Below are positions 16,949 through 26,647 of a stretch of 64,000 bases of DNA, in pieces. A program made the position numbers and the translations under genes. The first letter of the stretch is position 1, and each line of letters begins with the position of its first letter. The stretch is from JAGWRI01 sp035700805. GTDB taxonomy: Bacteria > Gemmatimonadota > Gemmatimonadetes > Gemmatimonadales > Gemmatimonadaceae. A model generated the notes under the pieces. It was not told the origin of the DNA. It did not search any database and was given only the letters and a program-made list of their open reading frames with translations. Location of the stretch: contig DASSOG010000015.1 of the NCBI GenBank assembly GCA_035700805.1, positions 1 through 64,000 of the forward strand, in the 5' to 3' direction.

Positions 16949-17859
16949 CGGTCGCGGCGCGTTCCGGGGCGGCGCTGGTGTCGCCGGACGTGCTGCGGCA
17001 GGTCCGGCTGGTGGAACTGCGCACGCGCGGGCTGGTGAACGCGCTGTTCGCGGGCGAGTACCGGTCGGTGTTCAAGGGGCAGGGCATGGAGTTCTCGGAA
17101 GTGCGAGAGTACCAGGCCGGGGACGAGGTGCGCAACATCGACTGGAACGTGACGGCGCGCATGCGCCGCCCATTTGTGAAGCGCTATATCGAGGAACGCG
17201 AGCTCACCGTCATGCTCGTGGTGGACCTCTCGGGGTCGGAGCAGTTCGGCACGCGTCGGCGGTTCAAGACGGAGGTGGCGGCCGAGCTGGCGGCGGTGCT
17301 GGCCATGTCGGCCATTCGCAACAACGATCGCGTGGGGGCGCTCTTCTTCACCGACCGGGTGGAACACGTGGTGCGGCCCCGGAAGGGACGCCGCCACGCG
17401 CTGCGGGTGCTCCGCGACCTGCTGGTGTTTCGCCCGCGGGGCACGGGCACGGACGTGGGGGGCGCCCTGGACTACCTGGCCCGCGTGCTGCGCCACACGG
17501 CGATCGTATTCGTGGTATCTGACTTCATGGATCCTGCGGTGGAGCGCCCGCTCAAGCGCCTGGCGCAGCGCCACGACGTGGTGGCCGTGACCGTGGAAGA
17601 TCCCGCCGAGGCGACCCTCCCCGACGTGGGCCTGGCCCGCATGGTGGACCCGGAGACGGGCCGAGCGCTGGACGTGGACACGAGCGATCCGCGCCTGCGG
17701 GAGGACTACGCGCGCCGGATCGCCTCGCTGCGGGACGAGCGGCAACGACTCCTGCGCCGGCTGGCCATCGACGAGGTGCCCATCCGGACCGACGCGAGCA
17801 TCATGGAGCCGCTGCTCCGGTTCTTCCGCACCCGCGAAGTCCGCGCGAGGCGCCGATGA
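16945..17859 (+). CDS. DUF58 / VWA-like protein of the Bat operon
   Basis: 304 aa, GTG start. The family signature FKGQGMEFSEVREYQAGDEVRNIDWNVTAR (about 47-75) is present, followed by a VWA-like domain with LVVDLSGSEQFG, in which the MIDAS-type DxSxS is DLSGS. No membrane segment is seen, so it is probably cytoplasmic or peripheral. DUF58 proteins are thought to be targets or partners of the adjacent MoxR ATPase. It overlaps both neighbours by four bases. Confidence 0.88.
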
Positions 17860-18815
17860 GCGCGCGTCGCCTGGCCCTGATGGCCCTGATGGTCGCGGTG
17901 GCGTGCCTGCCTCGCGTGGGCGCGGCGCAACTGCCGGCGCGCGCCGACGTGGTGGTGGCCCCCGAGAGCGTGACGGTGGGGCAGCCCTTCACGGTGACCA
18001 TCCACGTCCACGCGCCGGCCGGCGTGACCGTGTCGTTTCCCACGGGCCCGGACTCGGGCGCCTGGGTGCGGGGCCTCGACCCGCGTCGCGTGGGTTCGAC
18101 GGACGACGGCCGCGGGATGGCAGACCATTTTGTCATCTACCGGCTGGCGGCATGGAACGTGGGGCGGCTTGATCTCGCGCTCCCCGCCGTCGAGGCGCGG
18201 CTGGGCGACGACGTGCGGCAGCTCTCGCTGCGGGATGCGTCGGTGTTCGTGAAGAGCGTGCTGCCGGCCGAGAAGGCGGCCCGGGTGCCCAAGCCGGCGC
18301 GGGGCATCTTTGCCGGGCGCCTGTTTCCGTGGTGGATTGTCGCGGTGGCGGCGGCCCTGGCGCTGGCGTGGTGGCTGGTGCGGCGCCGGAAGTCCCGGCG
18401 GTACCTGCCGGCGGCTCCGCCATCAGCATTCGAGAATGCGGAACGCGAGTTCGCCCGCGTGGCCGCGCTGGGCCTCGTGGAGGCCGGCGAGCGTGGCCGG
18501 TTCCTGGCGCTGATGGTGCAGGCCGTCCGCGACTACCTGGCGGCGCGATACCCGCTGGCGGAGCTGTCGCTCACCACGCGCGAAGTGCTGCGCGAGGTGG
18601 CGAGCGCGCGTGGCCTGCCGCACGAACGGCTGGCGGCGCTGCTTCAGGAGGCGGACCTGGTCAAGTTCGCGCGCCGCCACCTCACTACCGATCACGCGCT
18701 GGCGCTTGGGCGCGAAGCCCGGGAGGTCGTGGCGCAGGATCACGCCGCCGCCATGGCGGCGGCTGCCAGCTCACCGGCGGGGCCCGCGGGGCCCGCGGCG
18801 CGGGAGGCCGCGTGA
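17856..18815 (+). CDS. Membrane protein of the Bat operon (DUF4381/BatD-N-like)
   Basis: 319 aa. A signal peptide (residues 1-24) leads into an Ig-like beta domain (VVVAPESVTVGQPFTVTIHVHA) that resembles the start of BatD. A single membrane helix follows at about 152-172 (FPWWIVAVAAALALAWWLV) with a basic stop. The cytoplasmic helical tail contains FLALMVQAVRDYLAARYPL and the sequence ..ALLQEADLVKFARRHL, typical of the small membrane protein between DUF58 and BatA. Exact role unknown. It overlaps the VWA gene start. Confidence 0.75.
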   Translation: MSARRLALMALMVAVACLPRVGAAQLPARADVVVAPESVTVGQPFTVTIHVHAPAGVTVSFPTGPDSGAWVRGLDPRRVGSTDDGRGMADHFVIYRLAAWNVGRLDLALPAVEARLGDDVRQLSLRDASVFVKSVLPAEKAARVPKPARGIFAGRLFPWWIVAVAAALALAWWLVRRRKSRRYLPAAPPSAFENAEREFARVAALGLVEAGERGRFLALMVQAVRDYLAARYPLAELSLTTREVLREVASARGLPHERLAALLQEADLVKFARRHLTTDHALALGREAREVVAQDHAAAMAAAASSPAGPAGPAAREAA

Positions 18816-19804
18816 ACACGGTCTGGCACCTGGAGTTCGTCACGCCGATTGCGCTCGTGCTGCTGCTCGCGCTCCCCGCATGGTGGTGGTGGCGGCGGGG
18901 GCGGCCGCGCCCCGGCATCACCTTCTCCCGCGTGGACGTGCTGGCCGTGGTGGCCGGCAGGCGACGCGGATGGTCGCGCGTGCTGGTGGGGTTACGCAAC
19001 CTGGTGCTCGTCCTCGCCATCCTGGCGCTGGCGCGTCCACGGGCGGGCGCGCGCGCGGAAACGCGCAGCAGCCAGGGCATCAATATTGTCATCGCCATTG
19101 ACCTTTCAAGTTCCATGCTGGCCAAGGACTTCCAGCCCGACAACCGCCTGGAGGTGGCCAAGCGCACGGTGCAGCAGTTCATCGCTGAGCGGTCCAGCGA
19201 CCGCATCGGCATCGTGGCGTTTGCCGGCGAGGCGCTCACCCAGGTGCCGCTCACGACGGACTATCCCGTGGTCCTCACGGCGGTCGGCAACCTGCAAGCC
19301 GGCCAGCTTGAGGATGGAACGGCGATCGGCACCGCGATTGCCACGGCGGCGAACCGCCTGCGCGAGGCGCCTGGCCTCTCGCGCGTGATGATCCTGCTCA
19401 CGGACGGCGTCAACAACCGCGGGTCCATCGATCCCCGCACGGCCGCGTACGCCGCCGCCGACTTCGGGATCAAGATCTACACCATTGGCGTGGGCACCGA
19501 AGGCATGGCGCCGGTTCCGGTGGGGCGCGGGTTGTTCGGCTTGCGCTACGAGAATCGTCCGGTGGAAATCGATGAGGCGCTGCTCACGGACGTCGCCAAG
19601 ATCACGGGCGGCCGGTACTTCCGCGCCCGCGACGCGGCCGCGCTCCGCAACATCTACGACCAGATTGACCAGCTCGAGCGCGTGCCGGTGCAGACCACCA
19701 CCTATGTTCGGCACGCGGAACTCTATCGCTGGCCGCTGGGGCTGGCGCTGGCCGCCCTGCTGCTGGAACTGGGGCTCTCGGCATGGAAGTCGCCGCTCCC
19801 ATGA
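18812..19804 (+). CDS. batA: VWA-domain membrane protein, BatA-like
   Basis: 330 aa from the GTG overlapping the previous stop; the longer open frame upstream is a shadow. Two N-terminal helices (about 10-27 and 60-76) flank a short basic loop, then a VWA domain with the metal site DLSSS (97-101), followed by T and D ligands (GTAIGTAI, LLTDG), then a C-terminal helix (about 308-325). Known in Bacteroides and Leptospira as BatA, tied to aerotolerance or envelope stress. It overlaps the next gene (ATGA at 19801). Confidence 0.88.
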   Translation: MNTVWHLEFVTPIALVLLLALPAWWWWRRGRPRPGITFSRVDVLAVVAGRRRGWSRVLVGLRNLVLVLAILALARPRAGARAETRSSQGINIVIAIDLSSSMLAKDFQPDNRLEVAKRTVQQFIAERSSDRIGIVAFAGEALTQVPLTTDYPVVLTAVGNLQAGQLEDGTAIGTAIATAANRLREAPGLSRVMILLTDGVNNRGSIDPRTAAYAAADFGIKIYTIGVGTEGMAPVPVGRGLFGLRYENRPVEIDEALLTDVAKITGGRYFRARDAAALRNIYDQIDQLERVPVQTTTYVRHAELYRWPLGLALAALLLELGLSAWKSPLP

Positions 19805-21489
19805 GTTTTGATCATCCGTGGATCCTGATCCTGGCGGCGGTGCTGCCGGCGCTGGTGGCCCTTGGGGTGTGGCGGAACGCGCGCCAGCGGCGCGACCGGT
19901 TGCGTCGGCTGGGGGATCCCGCCGTGGTCACTCGGCTGGTGCCGGGCGAGGTGGCGCACGCGGCGGCGTGGCGCGCGGGCCGGCTGGCGCTCGTGTGCGC
20001 GCTGGCCGCCGTGGCGCTGGCCGGCCCGCGGTGGGGGATGGCCCGCGCGGTGGACCGGTCGCGCGGGTTCGACATGGTGCTGGCACTGGATGCCTCGCTC
20101 TCCATGATGGCCACGGACGTGAAGCCGAACCGCCTGGAACGCATGAAGCAGGAAGTGCGGCGGCTGCGGGCGATGTCGGGTGGCGACCGCATCGGGCTGA
20201 TTGTATTTGCCGGGCGCAGCTATGTGCTCTCGCCGCTCACGGTGGACGAGGGTGCGCTGGACCTGTTCCTGGACAACCTGGATCCCTCCATCGTGGGACA
20301 GCCGGGCAGTTCGCTGTCAGCGGCCATCCGCCAGGGCACCGACCTGCTCTCGCTGGGCACGGGGGGCGAGGACCGCGCGCTCGTGGTGATGAGCGATGGT
20401 GAGGCCTTTGAACCCGAGCAGGACGTGGTAGCCGCCGCGCGCCGGGCCGGCGATCAGGGAATCAGTCTGGTGACCGTGGGGTTCGGGACCACCGAAGGAT
20501 CCACGATCCCGGTGGTCGGGCCCAATGGAACCGTGACGCGCAAGCGCGACCAGGACCAGCAGGTGGTGATCACGCACTACGTGCCTACGCTGCTGCGCGC
20601 GGCCGCTGACGCGGCGCATGGCACCTTCATTGCCGCCGGGGCCACGGACAAGGCCGCGCGCGTCCGGCAGGCGCTGTCCACGCTGCGCGCCAGGTCGCGC
20701 ACCACGCTTGGACGGGAGTCCCAGGTGCCGAGGTATCAGTGGTTTTTGATGCCGGCGGTGTTGCTGCTCCTGCTGGACGGCGTCCTCGTGGACCGGCGGG
20801 GGCAGCGCCGCGCGCCGGCCGTCTTCGGGGCAGGACAGGGTGTGGGAGCCGCCGCGGCACTCCTGCTGGTGTCGTTCATGGCCGGGTGCGCGGGGACGCG
20901 CACCGCGGCCCGGGCGGCAGAGGCCTATCAGCAGGGGCAGTACGCGATGGCCGAGTCGTTGTATCGGAACGCCATCGTCACCGGCGACCAGCGGCCGCGC
21001 ACCATCTATGGTTTTGGCACCACGCTGCTGCAGCTCGATTCCTCCCAGGCCGCCATCGAGGCGCTGGAGCGCGTGGTGGACCTGCCGGACGCCGAGCTGC
21101 GTTATCGCGCGCAGTTCAACCTCGGGCTCGCGCACCTGAAGCGCGGGCTTGACTCGACGCGGATGGGCGGCAGCCAGGAACTGGACGCGGCGCTGGCGTC
21201 CTATCAGCAGGTGCTCCTCATGCGCAGCAATGACCTGGACGCCAAGTGGAACTATGAACTGGCGCTTCGGGCGCGGCAGTCGGGGGGCGGGGGCGGTGGC
21301 GGGGGTGGACAGGGCGGCGCGGCGCCAACGCCGGCGCCACGGCGGGAATCGTCCATGCCACGTGGAGGCCTGGGGCTGCAGCAGGCCGAGCAGTTGCTGG
21401 CCAGCGCGGCCCGTGAGGAGCGCGATGTGCAGGCTCGGCAGCAGCACGCGCGGAGCGCTGACGTGCCGCCCGGTCGCAAGGACTGGTAG
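19801..21489 (+). CDS. Fused BatB (VWA) - BatC (TPR) protein
   Basis: 562 aa from the ATG that overlaps the batA stop; a start 18 bases earlier is possible. N-terminal half: membrane helices (about 8-24, 62-76) and a VWA domain with DASLS (97-101). It then has a helix near 315-330 and a lipobox-like LLLVSFMAGCAG near 357-368. C-terminal half: TPR repeats (RAAEAYQQGQYAMAESLYRNAI..., LERVVDLPDAELRYRAQFNLGLAH..., ASYQQVLLMRSNDLDAKWNYELAL) and a Gly-rich tail. In other bacteria BatB and BatC are separate proteins, so this is a fusion. Confidence 0.85.
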   Translation: MSFDHPWILILAAVLPALVALGVWRNARQRRDRLRRLGDPAVVTRLVPGEVAHAAAWRAGRLALVCALAAVALAGPRWGMARAVDRSRGFDMVLALDASLSMMATDVKPNRLERMKQEVRRLRAMSGGDRIGLIVFAGRSYVLSPLTVDEGALDLFLDNLDPSIVGQPGSSLSAAIRQGTDLLSLGTGGEDRALVVMSDGEAFEPEQDVVAAARRAGDQGISLVTVGFGTTEGSTIPVVGPNGTVTRKRDQDQQVVITHYVPTLLRAAADAAHGTFIAAGATDKAARVRQALSTLRARSRTTLGRESQVPRYQWFLMPAVLLLLLDGVLVDRRGQRRAPAVFGAGQGVGAAAALLLVSFMAGCAGTRTAARAAEAYQQGQYAMAESLYRNAIVTGDQRPRTIYGFGTTLLQLDSSQAAIEALERVVDLPDAELRYRAQFNLGLAHLKRGLDSTRMGGSQELDAALASYQQVLLMRSNDLDAKWNYELALRARQSGGGGGGGGGQGGAAPTPAPRRESSMPRGGLGLQQAEQLLASAAREERDVQARQQHARSADVPPGRKDW

Positions 21490-21491
21490 CG

Positions 21492-23885
21492 ATGCTTGCC
21501 CTGGTGGTCGCGGCGCAGGTGGCCATCGTGGCGCACACCGCGCCCCGCGTGGCGGTGTGTGAGCCGATCGAAGTCTCCGTGGCCGTTTCCGCGTCGGGGC
21601 GGGCGCTGCCGCAACTGCTGCCTCCTGCCTTCGCGCCCTTTGACGTGATGCAGCGGGCCACCGCGCCTGGGGTGCATCCCGGGAACGGGGCGGGCGCCGG
21701 GGCGATATATGAGTATAAATATATCCTGGTGGCGGCGCAGCCAGGGCGCTACGTGATCCCGGCGTTCCAGGCCCGGGCCGATGGGGAACGGGTGCAGAGC
21801 GCGCCGCTGGCCGTCCAGGTGGAACCTCGGCGCGGGCCGGACCAGCCGACGGTGCTGGTGCGCGCCCAGGTGGAGACCGACGGGGGGCCGGTGTCGCGCG
21901 CGCCCGGCCCGGACACGGTGTATGTGGGACAGCAGGCCACGTACGTGGTGGCGGTGTTCCTCGACCCGGCGATGCGCGATCGCCTGCGTCGCAACCCGAC
22001 GTTCTACCCGCCCGACATGCAGGGCATGCTCGCGTACGACCTGCCGGCCGCCGGCCAGTCGGGCCACGTGGCGGGCGCCTCGCCGTGCTTCGATGCGCTC
22101 GTGTACCGGCGCGCGCTGTTTCCGCTGCGGTCGGGCGTCCTGACGATCCCGCCGGCGCAACTCACGTACTCGGTGCCGGTGAGCGCCAGCTTCTTCAGCC
22201 GCGAGGAGTCGCACGACCTGCAGACCGACAGCGTCGTGGTGGTGGCCGTGGAGCCACCCGCGGCGGGTCGCCCCGCCGGCTTCGACGGGGCGGTGGGGCG
22301 GTTCCAGCTTTCCCAGCGCGTGAGCTCGCCCACGGGGCGGGTGGGCGATCCGTTTGTCCTGACCGTGCGCATCTCAGGGACGGGGAACGTGAAGCTGCTC
22401 CCGGCGCCGCACCTGACGGTGCCATGGGCCACGGCGGTGCGTTCTGACGACCGCGTCCAGGTGGATTCCTCCGGGGCGCGCGTGGGTGGCCGCAAGGAGT
22501 TCGACTGGATCCTCACGCCGCGCACCGCCGGCAGCCAGGACGTGCCGGCGCTGGAATATGCGTACTTTGATCCCGCGACCAGCCGGTATCGCACGGCGCG
22601 GGCTTCGCCCGTGCGCGTCCAGATCCAGGCCGGCGCGCTCGCGGTGGTGGACACCGCGACGCTCGTCCCGCCACTGCCCATCCGCACCAGCCTTGGCGGG
22701 GACGCGGGCGGGCCCCTGTCGTCTCACCCGCTCTTCTGGCTCGTACTGGCGCTGGTGCCCATTCCGGCGGTTCGCGCGCGGTGGCGCGGCCGCGGCCGGC
22801 GAAGGGCGGTGTCCGCGCCCAGCGCGATGACCCGCCTGACCGCGGCGGTGGATGCGCCGACGCCGGCCACGCCCCGGGAGGTCCGGCGCCTGTATGTGGA
22901 GGCGCTCGCCGACCGCCTGGGGGTGGACGCCGAGGCGCTGGCCACGGCGGGAGGCGTGCGTCACGCAGCGCGTCGCGCCGGCGCGGCGCCGGAAACTGCT
23001 GACCAGGCGGAAGCCATGCTTCGCGCGCTGGACGCCGCGGCGTTCGGCGGCGTGGACGCCGGCGCCCGGGCATCGGCGCGCGACGCGATGCGCGTGCTCG
23101 CGCGACTGGACGCGGAGGCCCTGCCGCGGCGCGAGCTGCCATTCCGGGGCACGCTGCTGGCATTGGCACTGCTCGTCGCCGCGGGCGCCACGCTCCACGC
23201 GGTCCAGGCGACGACTCCCGCTGACGCCTTTGCCGCTGGCGTCGAGGCATATCAGAAGCAGGATTTTGCTGGCGCCCGCGCGGCGTTCGCCCGTGCGGTG
23301 GCACTGGCGCCGCGCTCAACCGATGCGTGGGTCAACCTGGGCACGGCGGCGTGGGCCGCGGGGGATACGGTGGGCGCCGTCCTCGGATGGCGCCGCGCGC
23401 TGGCCCTGCAGCCCACCGCGGCCGACGCGCGGGACGGGCTGGGCATGGTGCAGGCAACAGGCGGCTCTTCGCCGGGGTATCCCTGGCCCGTTCCGCCCGA
23501 CGCGCCGCTGCTGCTCATGGCCATCTGCTGGTGCGCGGCCTGGGTCCTGTGGCATCCGCGATTCGACTCGCGCGCCGCGTGGGCGCGACACTGGCCGGTG
23601 CCGCTGGTGGTGGCGGCGGCCGCGCTCGGCATCGCCGCGATCGCGGTGCAGGAGAACCTCGCCGGCCGGGACGTCGCGGTGGTCGCCCGCCGCGCGGCGC
23701 TCCGCACGGATCCGGCGCTGGGAGCCGACGTCGGGCCTTCGGTGCTCACCGGTGAGATGGTGCGCGTGCTCAACCAGTCCGGGGCCTGGGATCGGGTGGA
23801 ACTGAGCGGTGGCCGCCAGGGATGGCTGCCGGCGCAGGGCCTGGTGCGGCTGGACGCCGCCGTACCGCCCGCGTCCGTCAATTGA
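21492..23885 (+). CDS. BatD-like protein with TPR and C-terminal SH3 domain
   Basis: 797 aa. The front has the BatD oxygen-tolerance domains (EPIEVSVAVSASGRALPQL, ...GRYVIPAFQARADGERVQS) repeated as Ig-like units through residue 400, then a membrane helix near 408-425. A cytoplasmic helical region follows, another helix at about 548-566, a TPR pair (FAAGVEAYQKQDFAGARAAFARAV...), two more helices, and a bacterial SH3 domain (about 735-790, with VVARRAALRTDP..G and GEMVRVLNQSGAWDRVEL). It is longer than typical BatD because the TPR and SH3 part (BatE-like) is fused on. Confidence 0.82.
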   Translation: MLALVVAAQVAIVAHTAPRVAVCEPIEVSVAVSASGRALPQLLPPAFAPFDVMQRATAPGVHPGNGAGAGAIYEYKYILVAAQPGRYVIPAFQARADGERVQSAPLAVQVEPRRGPDQPTVLVRAQVETDGGPVSRAPGPDTVYVGQQATYVVAVFLDPAMRDRLRRNPTFYPPDMQGMLAYDLPAAGQSGHVAGASPCFDALVYRRALFPLRSGVLTIPPAQLTYSVPVSASFFSREESHDLQTDSVVVVAVEPPAAGRPAGFDGAVGRFQLSQRVSSPTGRVGDPFVLTVRISGTGNVKLLPAPHLTVPWATAVRSDDRVQVDSSGARVGGRKEFDWILTPRTAGSQDVPALEYAYFDPATSRYRTARASPVRVQIQAGALAVVDTATLVPPLPIRTSLGGDAGGPLSSHPLFWLVLALVPIPAVRARWRGRGRRRAVSAPSAMTRLTAAVDAPTPATPREVRRLYVEALADRLGVDAEALATAGGVRHAARRAGAAPETADQAEAMLRALDAAAFGGVDAGARASARDAMRVLARLDAEALPRRELPFRGTLLALALLVAAGATLHAVQATTPADAFAAGVEAYQKQDFAGARAAFARAVALAPRSTDAWVNLGTAAWAAGDTVGAVLGWRRALALQPTAADARDGLGMVQATGGSSPGYPWPVPPDAPLLLMAICWCAAWVLWHPRFDSRAAWARHWPVPLVVAAAALGIAAIAVQENLAGRDVAVVARRAALRTDPALGADVGPSVLTGEMVRVLNQSGAWDRVELSGGRQGWLPAQGLVRLDAAVPPASVN

Positions 23886-23911
23886 CCCGCGCAACGCGCC
23901 GCCGGTAGCTT
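23882..23911 (+). promoter_or_regulatory. Promoter of mutL, apparently leaderless
   Basis: TTGACC (23882-23887), 18-base spacer, TAGCTT (23906-23911). The -10 box ends seven bases before the mutL ATG at 23919, so the predicted transcript would begin at or within a base of the start codon. Confidence 0.5.
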
Positions 23912-23918
23912 GCAGACG

Positions 23919-25739
23919 ATGTCCGCCCCATCGCGCACCACCGCCACGCGCCCACCGCGCATCGCTGTCCTGCCCAGCGCCGTGGCCGACCAGATTGCCG
24001 CCGGCGAGGTGGTGGAACGGCCGGCGTCCGTGGTCAAGGAACTGGTGGAGAACGCGCTGGACGCCGGCGCCTCGTCGCTGGAGATCGACGTGGACGACGG
24101 GGGGCGCCGACGCATTCGCGTGAGTGACGACGGTGCCGGCATGGAGCGCGAAGACGCGGTGCTCGCCCTGTCGCGGCACGCCACGTCCAAGATCCGGGCC
24201 GCGGGCGACCTGGTGGGGATTGCGAGTTTCGGATTCCGCGGTGAAGCGCTGCCGGCCATCTGCTCGGTGTCGCATCTCGAAATCGAGACGGCGCCCGCGG
24301 ACGGGACCGGGACGCACCTGCGCGCCTCGGGCGGCAGCATCGTCGGCACGCAGGATGCCGCCCGGCGTCGCGGCACCACGGTGACGGTGAGCGAACTCTT
24401 CTACAACGCGCCGGCCCGGCTCAAGTTCATGCGAGGGGCGCGGTCGGAATGGCGGGCCATCACTGAAACGCTCACCAGCGTGGCGCTCACTCGCCGCGAT
24501 GTGCGCCTCACGGTCACGCACGAAGGCAAGCGGGTCATGGTGCTGCCTCCGGCGTCGTCACTCCGGGCGCGGCTGGCGGGCCTGTGGGGCGGGGACTACG
24601 CGGAGCGGATGCTCGACGTGGACGATGTGCTGGGCAGTTCGCGGGTGTCGGGGCTCGTGGAGCGGCCGGCCGACGTGGGCACGGCGGGGCGCCGGGTGTT
24701 CATCGCGGTGAATGGACGTCCCGTGCGCGACGCGGGAATCGTGCGCGCGGCCGAGGCGGCGTACAAGTCCACCATCCCCGCCGGAGTGCGCCCGACGCTG
24801 TTCCTTGACGTGGACGTGGCCGCCGACGCGGTGGACGTGAACGTGCATCCGGCCAAGGCCGAAGTGCGCTTCCGCGATCGCTGGCCGCTGGAACGGCTGG
24901 TGGAGCAGGCGGTGCGCCGCGCGCTCGGCACACTGGACGCCGGTGGCGCGATGGGCCGGCCGGCGTACCCCGCCGCGTCGTGGGGTGGCGCGCAGCCAGG
25001 ACCGGTGGATGTGGAGGCGCTCCGCGCGCGACCGCAGTCCGCTGGCGCGCTGTTCGACGCGTCCCCGGTGTCAGGTGACGCGGACGCGGATGCGGCGTCG
25101 CCAATGGCGGCGGGTGGCATCGGGGCGGCGTCCGGGGGAGACCCCGCGGAGTCCGCGGATGACGATATCCCGATTCCGCCGCTGTTCCAGTTGCGCCGCA
25201 CCTACCTGATGTTCGAGTCGGGCGATGGCGTGGTGCTTATTGACCAGCATTCCGCGCATGAGCGGGTGCTGTACGAGCGGTTCATGGGGACCCTCACGCG
25301 TGGCGAGGCGCCGTCACAGCATCTGCTTTTTCCAATGACGCTCGACCTGGGGGCGGCGGAGGCGGAGGTGTTCGAGGAACACCGTGCGCTGTTTGAGCAA
25401 CTCGGCTTTGAGATCGAGGGCTTCGGGGGCAGCACGCTCATTGTGCGCAGTGTGCCCATGCCGCATCCGCGCTTTGAGGCCGAGCGCTGCCTGCGGGAGA
25501 CGTTGGGCGCGCTGGCCGGGGACCGGTTCGCGGCCGTGCACCAGCGCCACGAGCGGCTGGCGGCCACCGTGGCCTGCAAGGCGGCCATCAAGGCGGGCGA
25601 GGAGCTGTCGCCCGGCGAGATGCGGGCGCTCTTCCGCGACCTGGCCCGGACCACGCTGCCGGCGCACGACGTGCACGGTCGATCCACCGTGGTACAGCTT
25701 TCGTGGGACGAAGTCGAGCGCCGGTTTGGCCGCAAGTAG
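23919..25739 (+). CDS. mutL: DNA mismatch repair protein MutL
   Basis: 606 aa from ATG 23919 (a TTG nine bases earlier lacks support). GHKL ATPase motifs: ENALDAGA, DDGAGM, the ATSKI block and GFRGEAL. The N-terminal domain continues with NGRPV and NVHPAKAEVRF. After a Pro/Ala linker (about 340-410) the dimerisation domain carries DQHSAHERVLYE, the endonuclease motif DQHA-x2-E-x4-E with Ser in place of Ala, so this MutL probably nicks DNA itself and needs no MutH. mutS is not in the window. It overlaps miaA by about 14 bases. Confidence 0.95.
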   Translation: MSAPSRTTATRPPRIAVLPSAVADQIAAGEVVERPASVVKELVENALDAGASSLEIDVDDGGRRRIRVSDDGAGMEREDAVLALSRHATSKIRAAGDLVGIASFGFRGEALPAICSVSHLEIETAPADGTGTHLRASGGSIVGTQDAARRRGTTVTVSELFYNAPARLKFMRGARSEWRAITETLTSVALTRRDVRLTVTHEGKRVMVLPPASSLRARLAGLWGGDYAERMLDVDDVLGSSRVSGLVERPADVGTAGRRVFIAVNGRPVRDAGIVRAAEAAYKSTIPAGVRPTLFLDVDVAADAVDVNVHPAKAEVRFRDRWPLERLVEQAVRRALGTLDAGGAMGRPAYPAASWGGAQPGPVDVEALRARPQSAGALFDASPVSGDADADAASPMAAGGIGAASGGDPAESADDDIPIPPLFQLRRTYLMFESGDGVVLIDQHSAHERVLYERFMGTLTRGEAPSQHLLFPMTLDLGAAEAEVFEEHRALFEQLGFEIEGFGGSTLIVRSVPMPHPRFEAERCLRETLGALAGDRFAAVHQRHERLAATVACKAAIKAGEELSPGEMRALFRDLARTTLPAHDVHGRSTVVQLSWDEVERRFGRK

Positions 25740-26643
25740 CCTGCGCGTCATCTGCGGGCCCACGGCGGCCGGCAAGTCGGCCATCGCCCTCTGGCTGGCC
25801 GAACGATACGACGCCTCGATTGTCAGCGCCGATTCGCGCCAGGTGTACCGCGGGTTCGACATCGGCACGGCCAAGCCGACGCTCGGTGAGCGCCAGCGGG
25901 TGCCGCATTATGGAATCGACATACTGGAACCGACGCGGCGCTACTCCGCCGCCGAGTGGGCGACGGATGCCGCCGGCTGGGTGGAGCAGGTGAGGAAGTC
26001 CCGGCGCGCGCCCGTCGTGGTCGGGGGCACGGGCTTCTACCTCAGGGCGCTGTTCCAGCCGCTGTTTGACGCCCCGCCGCTGGACCCGTCGCGACGCGAG
26101 GCGCTGGCCGCCGTGCTGCACGGCATGACCACGCCCGAGCTTCGCCGCTGGTGCTCGGCGCTGGATCCGGAGCGTGCCCGGCTGGGCCGGCCCCAGCTCC
26201 TGCGGGCTATCGAGGTGGCGCTGCTCACCGGGCAGCGCGTGAGCCGCCTGCACGCGGATCGGGCGCGCGCCCCACATTGGACCGCCCGCTATCTTCTGGT
26301 GGATCCGGGGCCCGCGCTGGCCGCTCGCATCGAACGGCGCGTGGATGCCATGCTCGTCGCCGGGTGGATGGATGAGGTGCGTCAGTTGTCGGCGTCGGTG
26401 CCGGCGGGCGCGCCGGCGTGGAAGGCCTCGGGGTATGAAGTGTTGCGGAAAGTAGTATCCGGCGCGGGCCACCTGGATCCGGCGCGTGAGCGTGTGGTGA
26501 TTGAGACGCGCCAGTATGCCAAGCGGCAGCGGACCTGGTTTCGCCACCAGCTCGCGGGCCAGCAGGTGGTGACGCTCGACCCAGGACGGCCCGACTGGAC
26601 CGCCGTGGTGGATCAGTGGTGGCACGCCACGGAGGAGGCATGA
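25726..26643 (+). CDS. miaA: tRNA dimethylallyltransferase
   Basis: 305 aa from a TTG at 25726, inside the mutL end. It gives MAASSLRVICGPTAAGKS, placing the P-loop GPTAAGKS where the family has it; longer starts would be shadows of mutL. MiaA transfers a dimethylallyl group to A37 of tRNAs that read UNN codons. SADSRQVYRGFDIGTAKPT, the GGTGFYLRAL motif and a C-terminal QYAKRQRTWFR are diagnostic. The mutL-miaA order is widely conserved. It is followed at four bases by bshA. Confidence 0.94.
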   Translation: MAASSLRVICGPTAAGKSAIALWLAERYDASIVSADSRQVYRGFDIGTAKPTLGERQRVPHYGIDILEPTRRYSAAEWATDAAGWVEQVRKSRRAPVVVGGTGFYLRALFQPLFDAPPLDPSRREALAAVLHGMTTPELRRWCSALDPERARLGRPQLLRAIEVALLTGQRVSRLHADRARAPHWTARYLLVDPGPALAARIERRVDAMLVAGWMDEVRQLSASVPAGAPAWKASGYEVLRKVVSGAGHLDPARERVVIETRQYAKRQRTWFRHQLAGQQVVTLDPGRPDWTAVVDQWWHATEEA

Positions 26644-26647
26644 CGCG

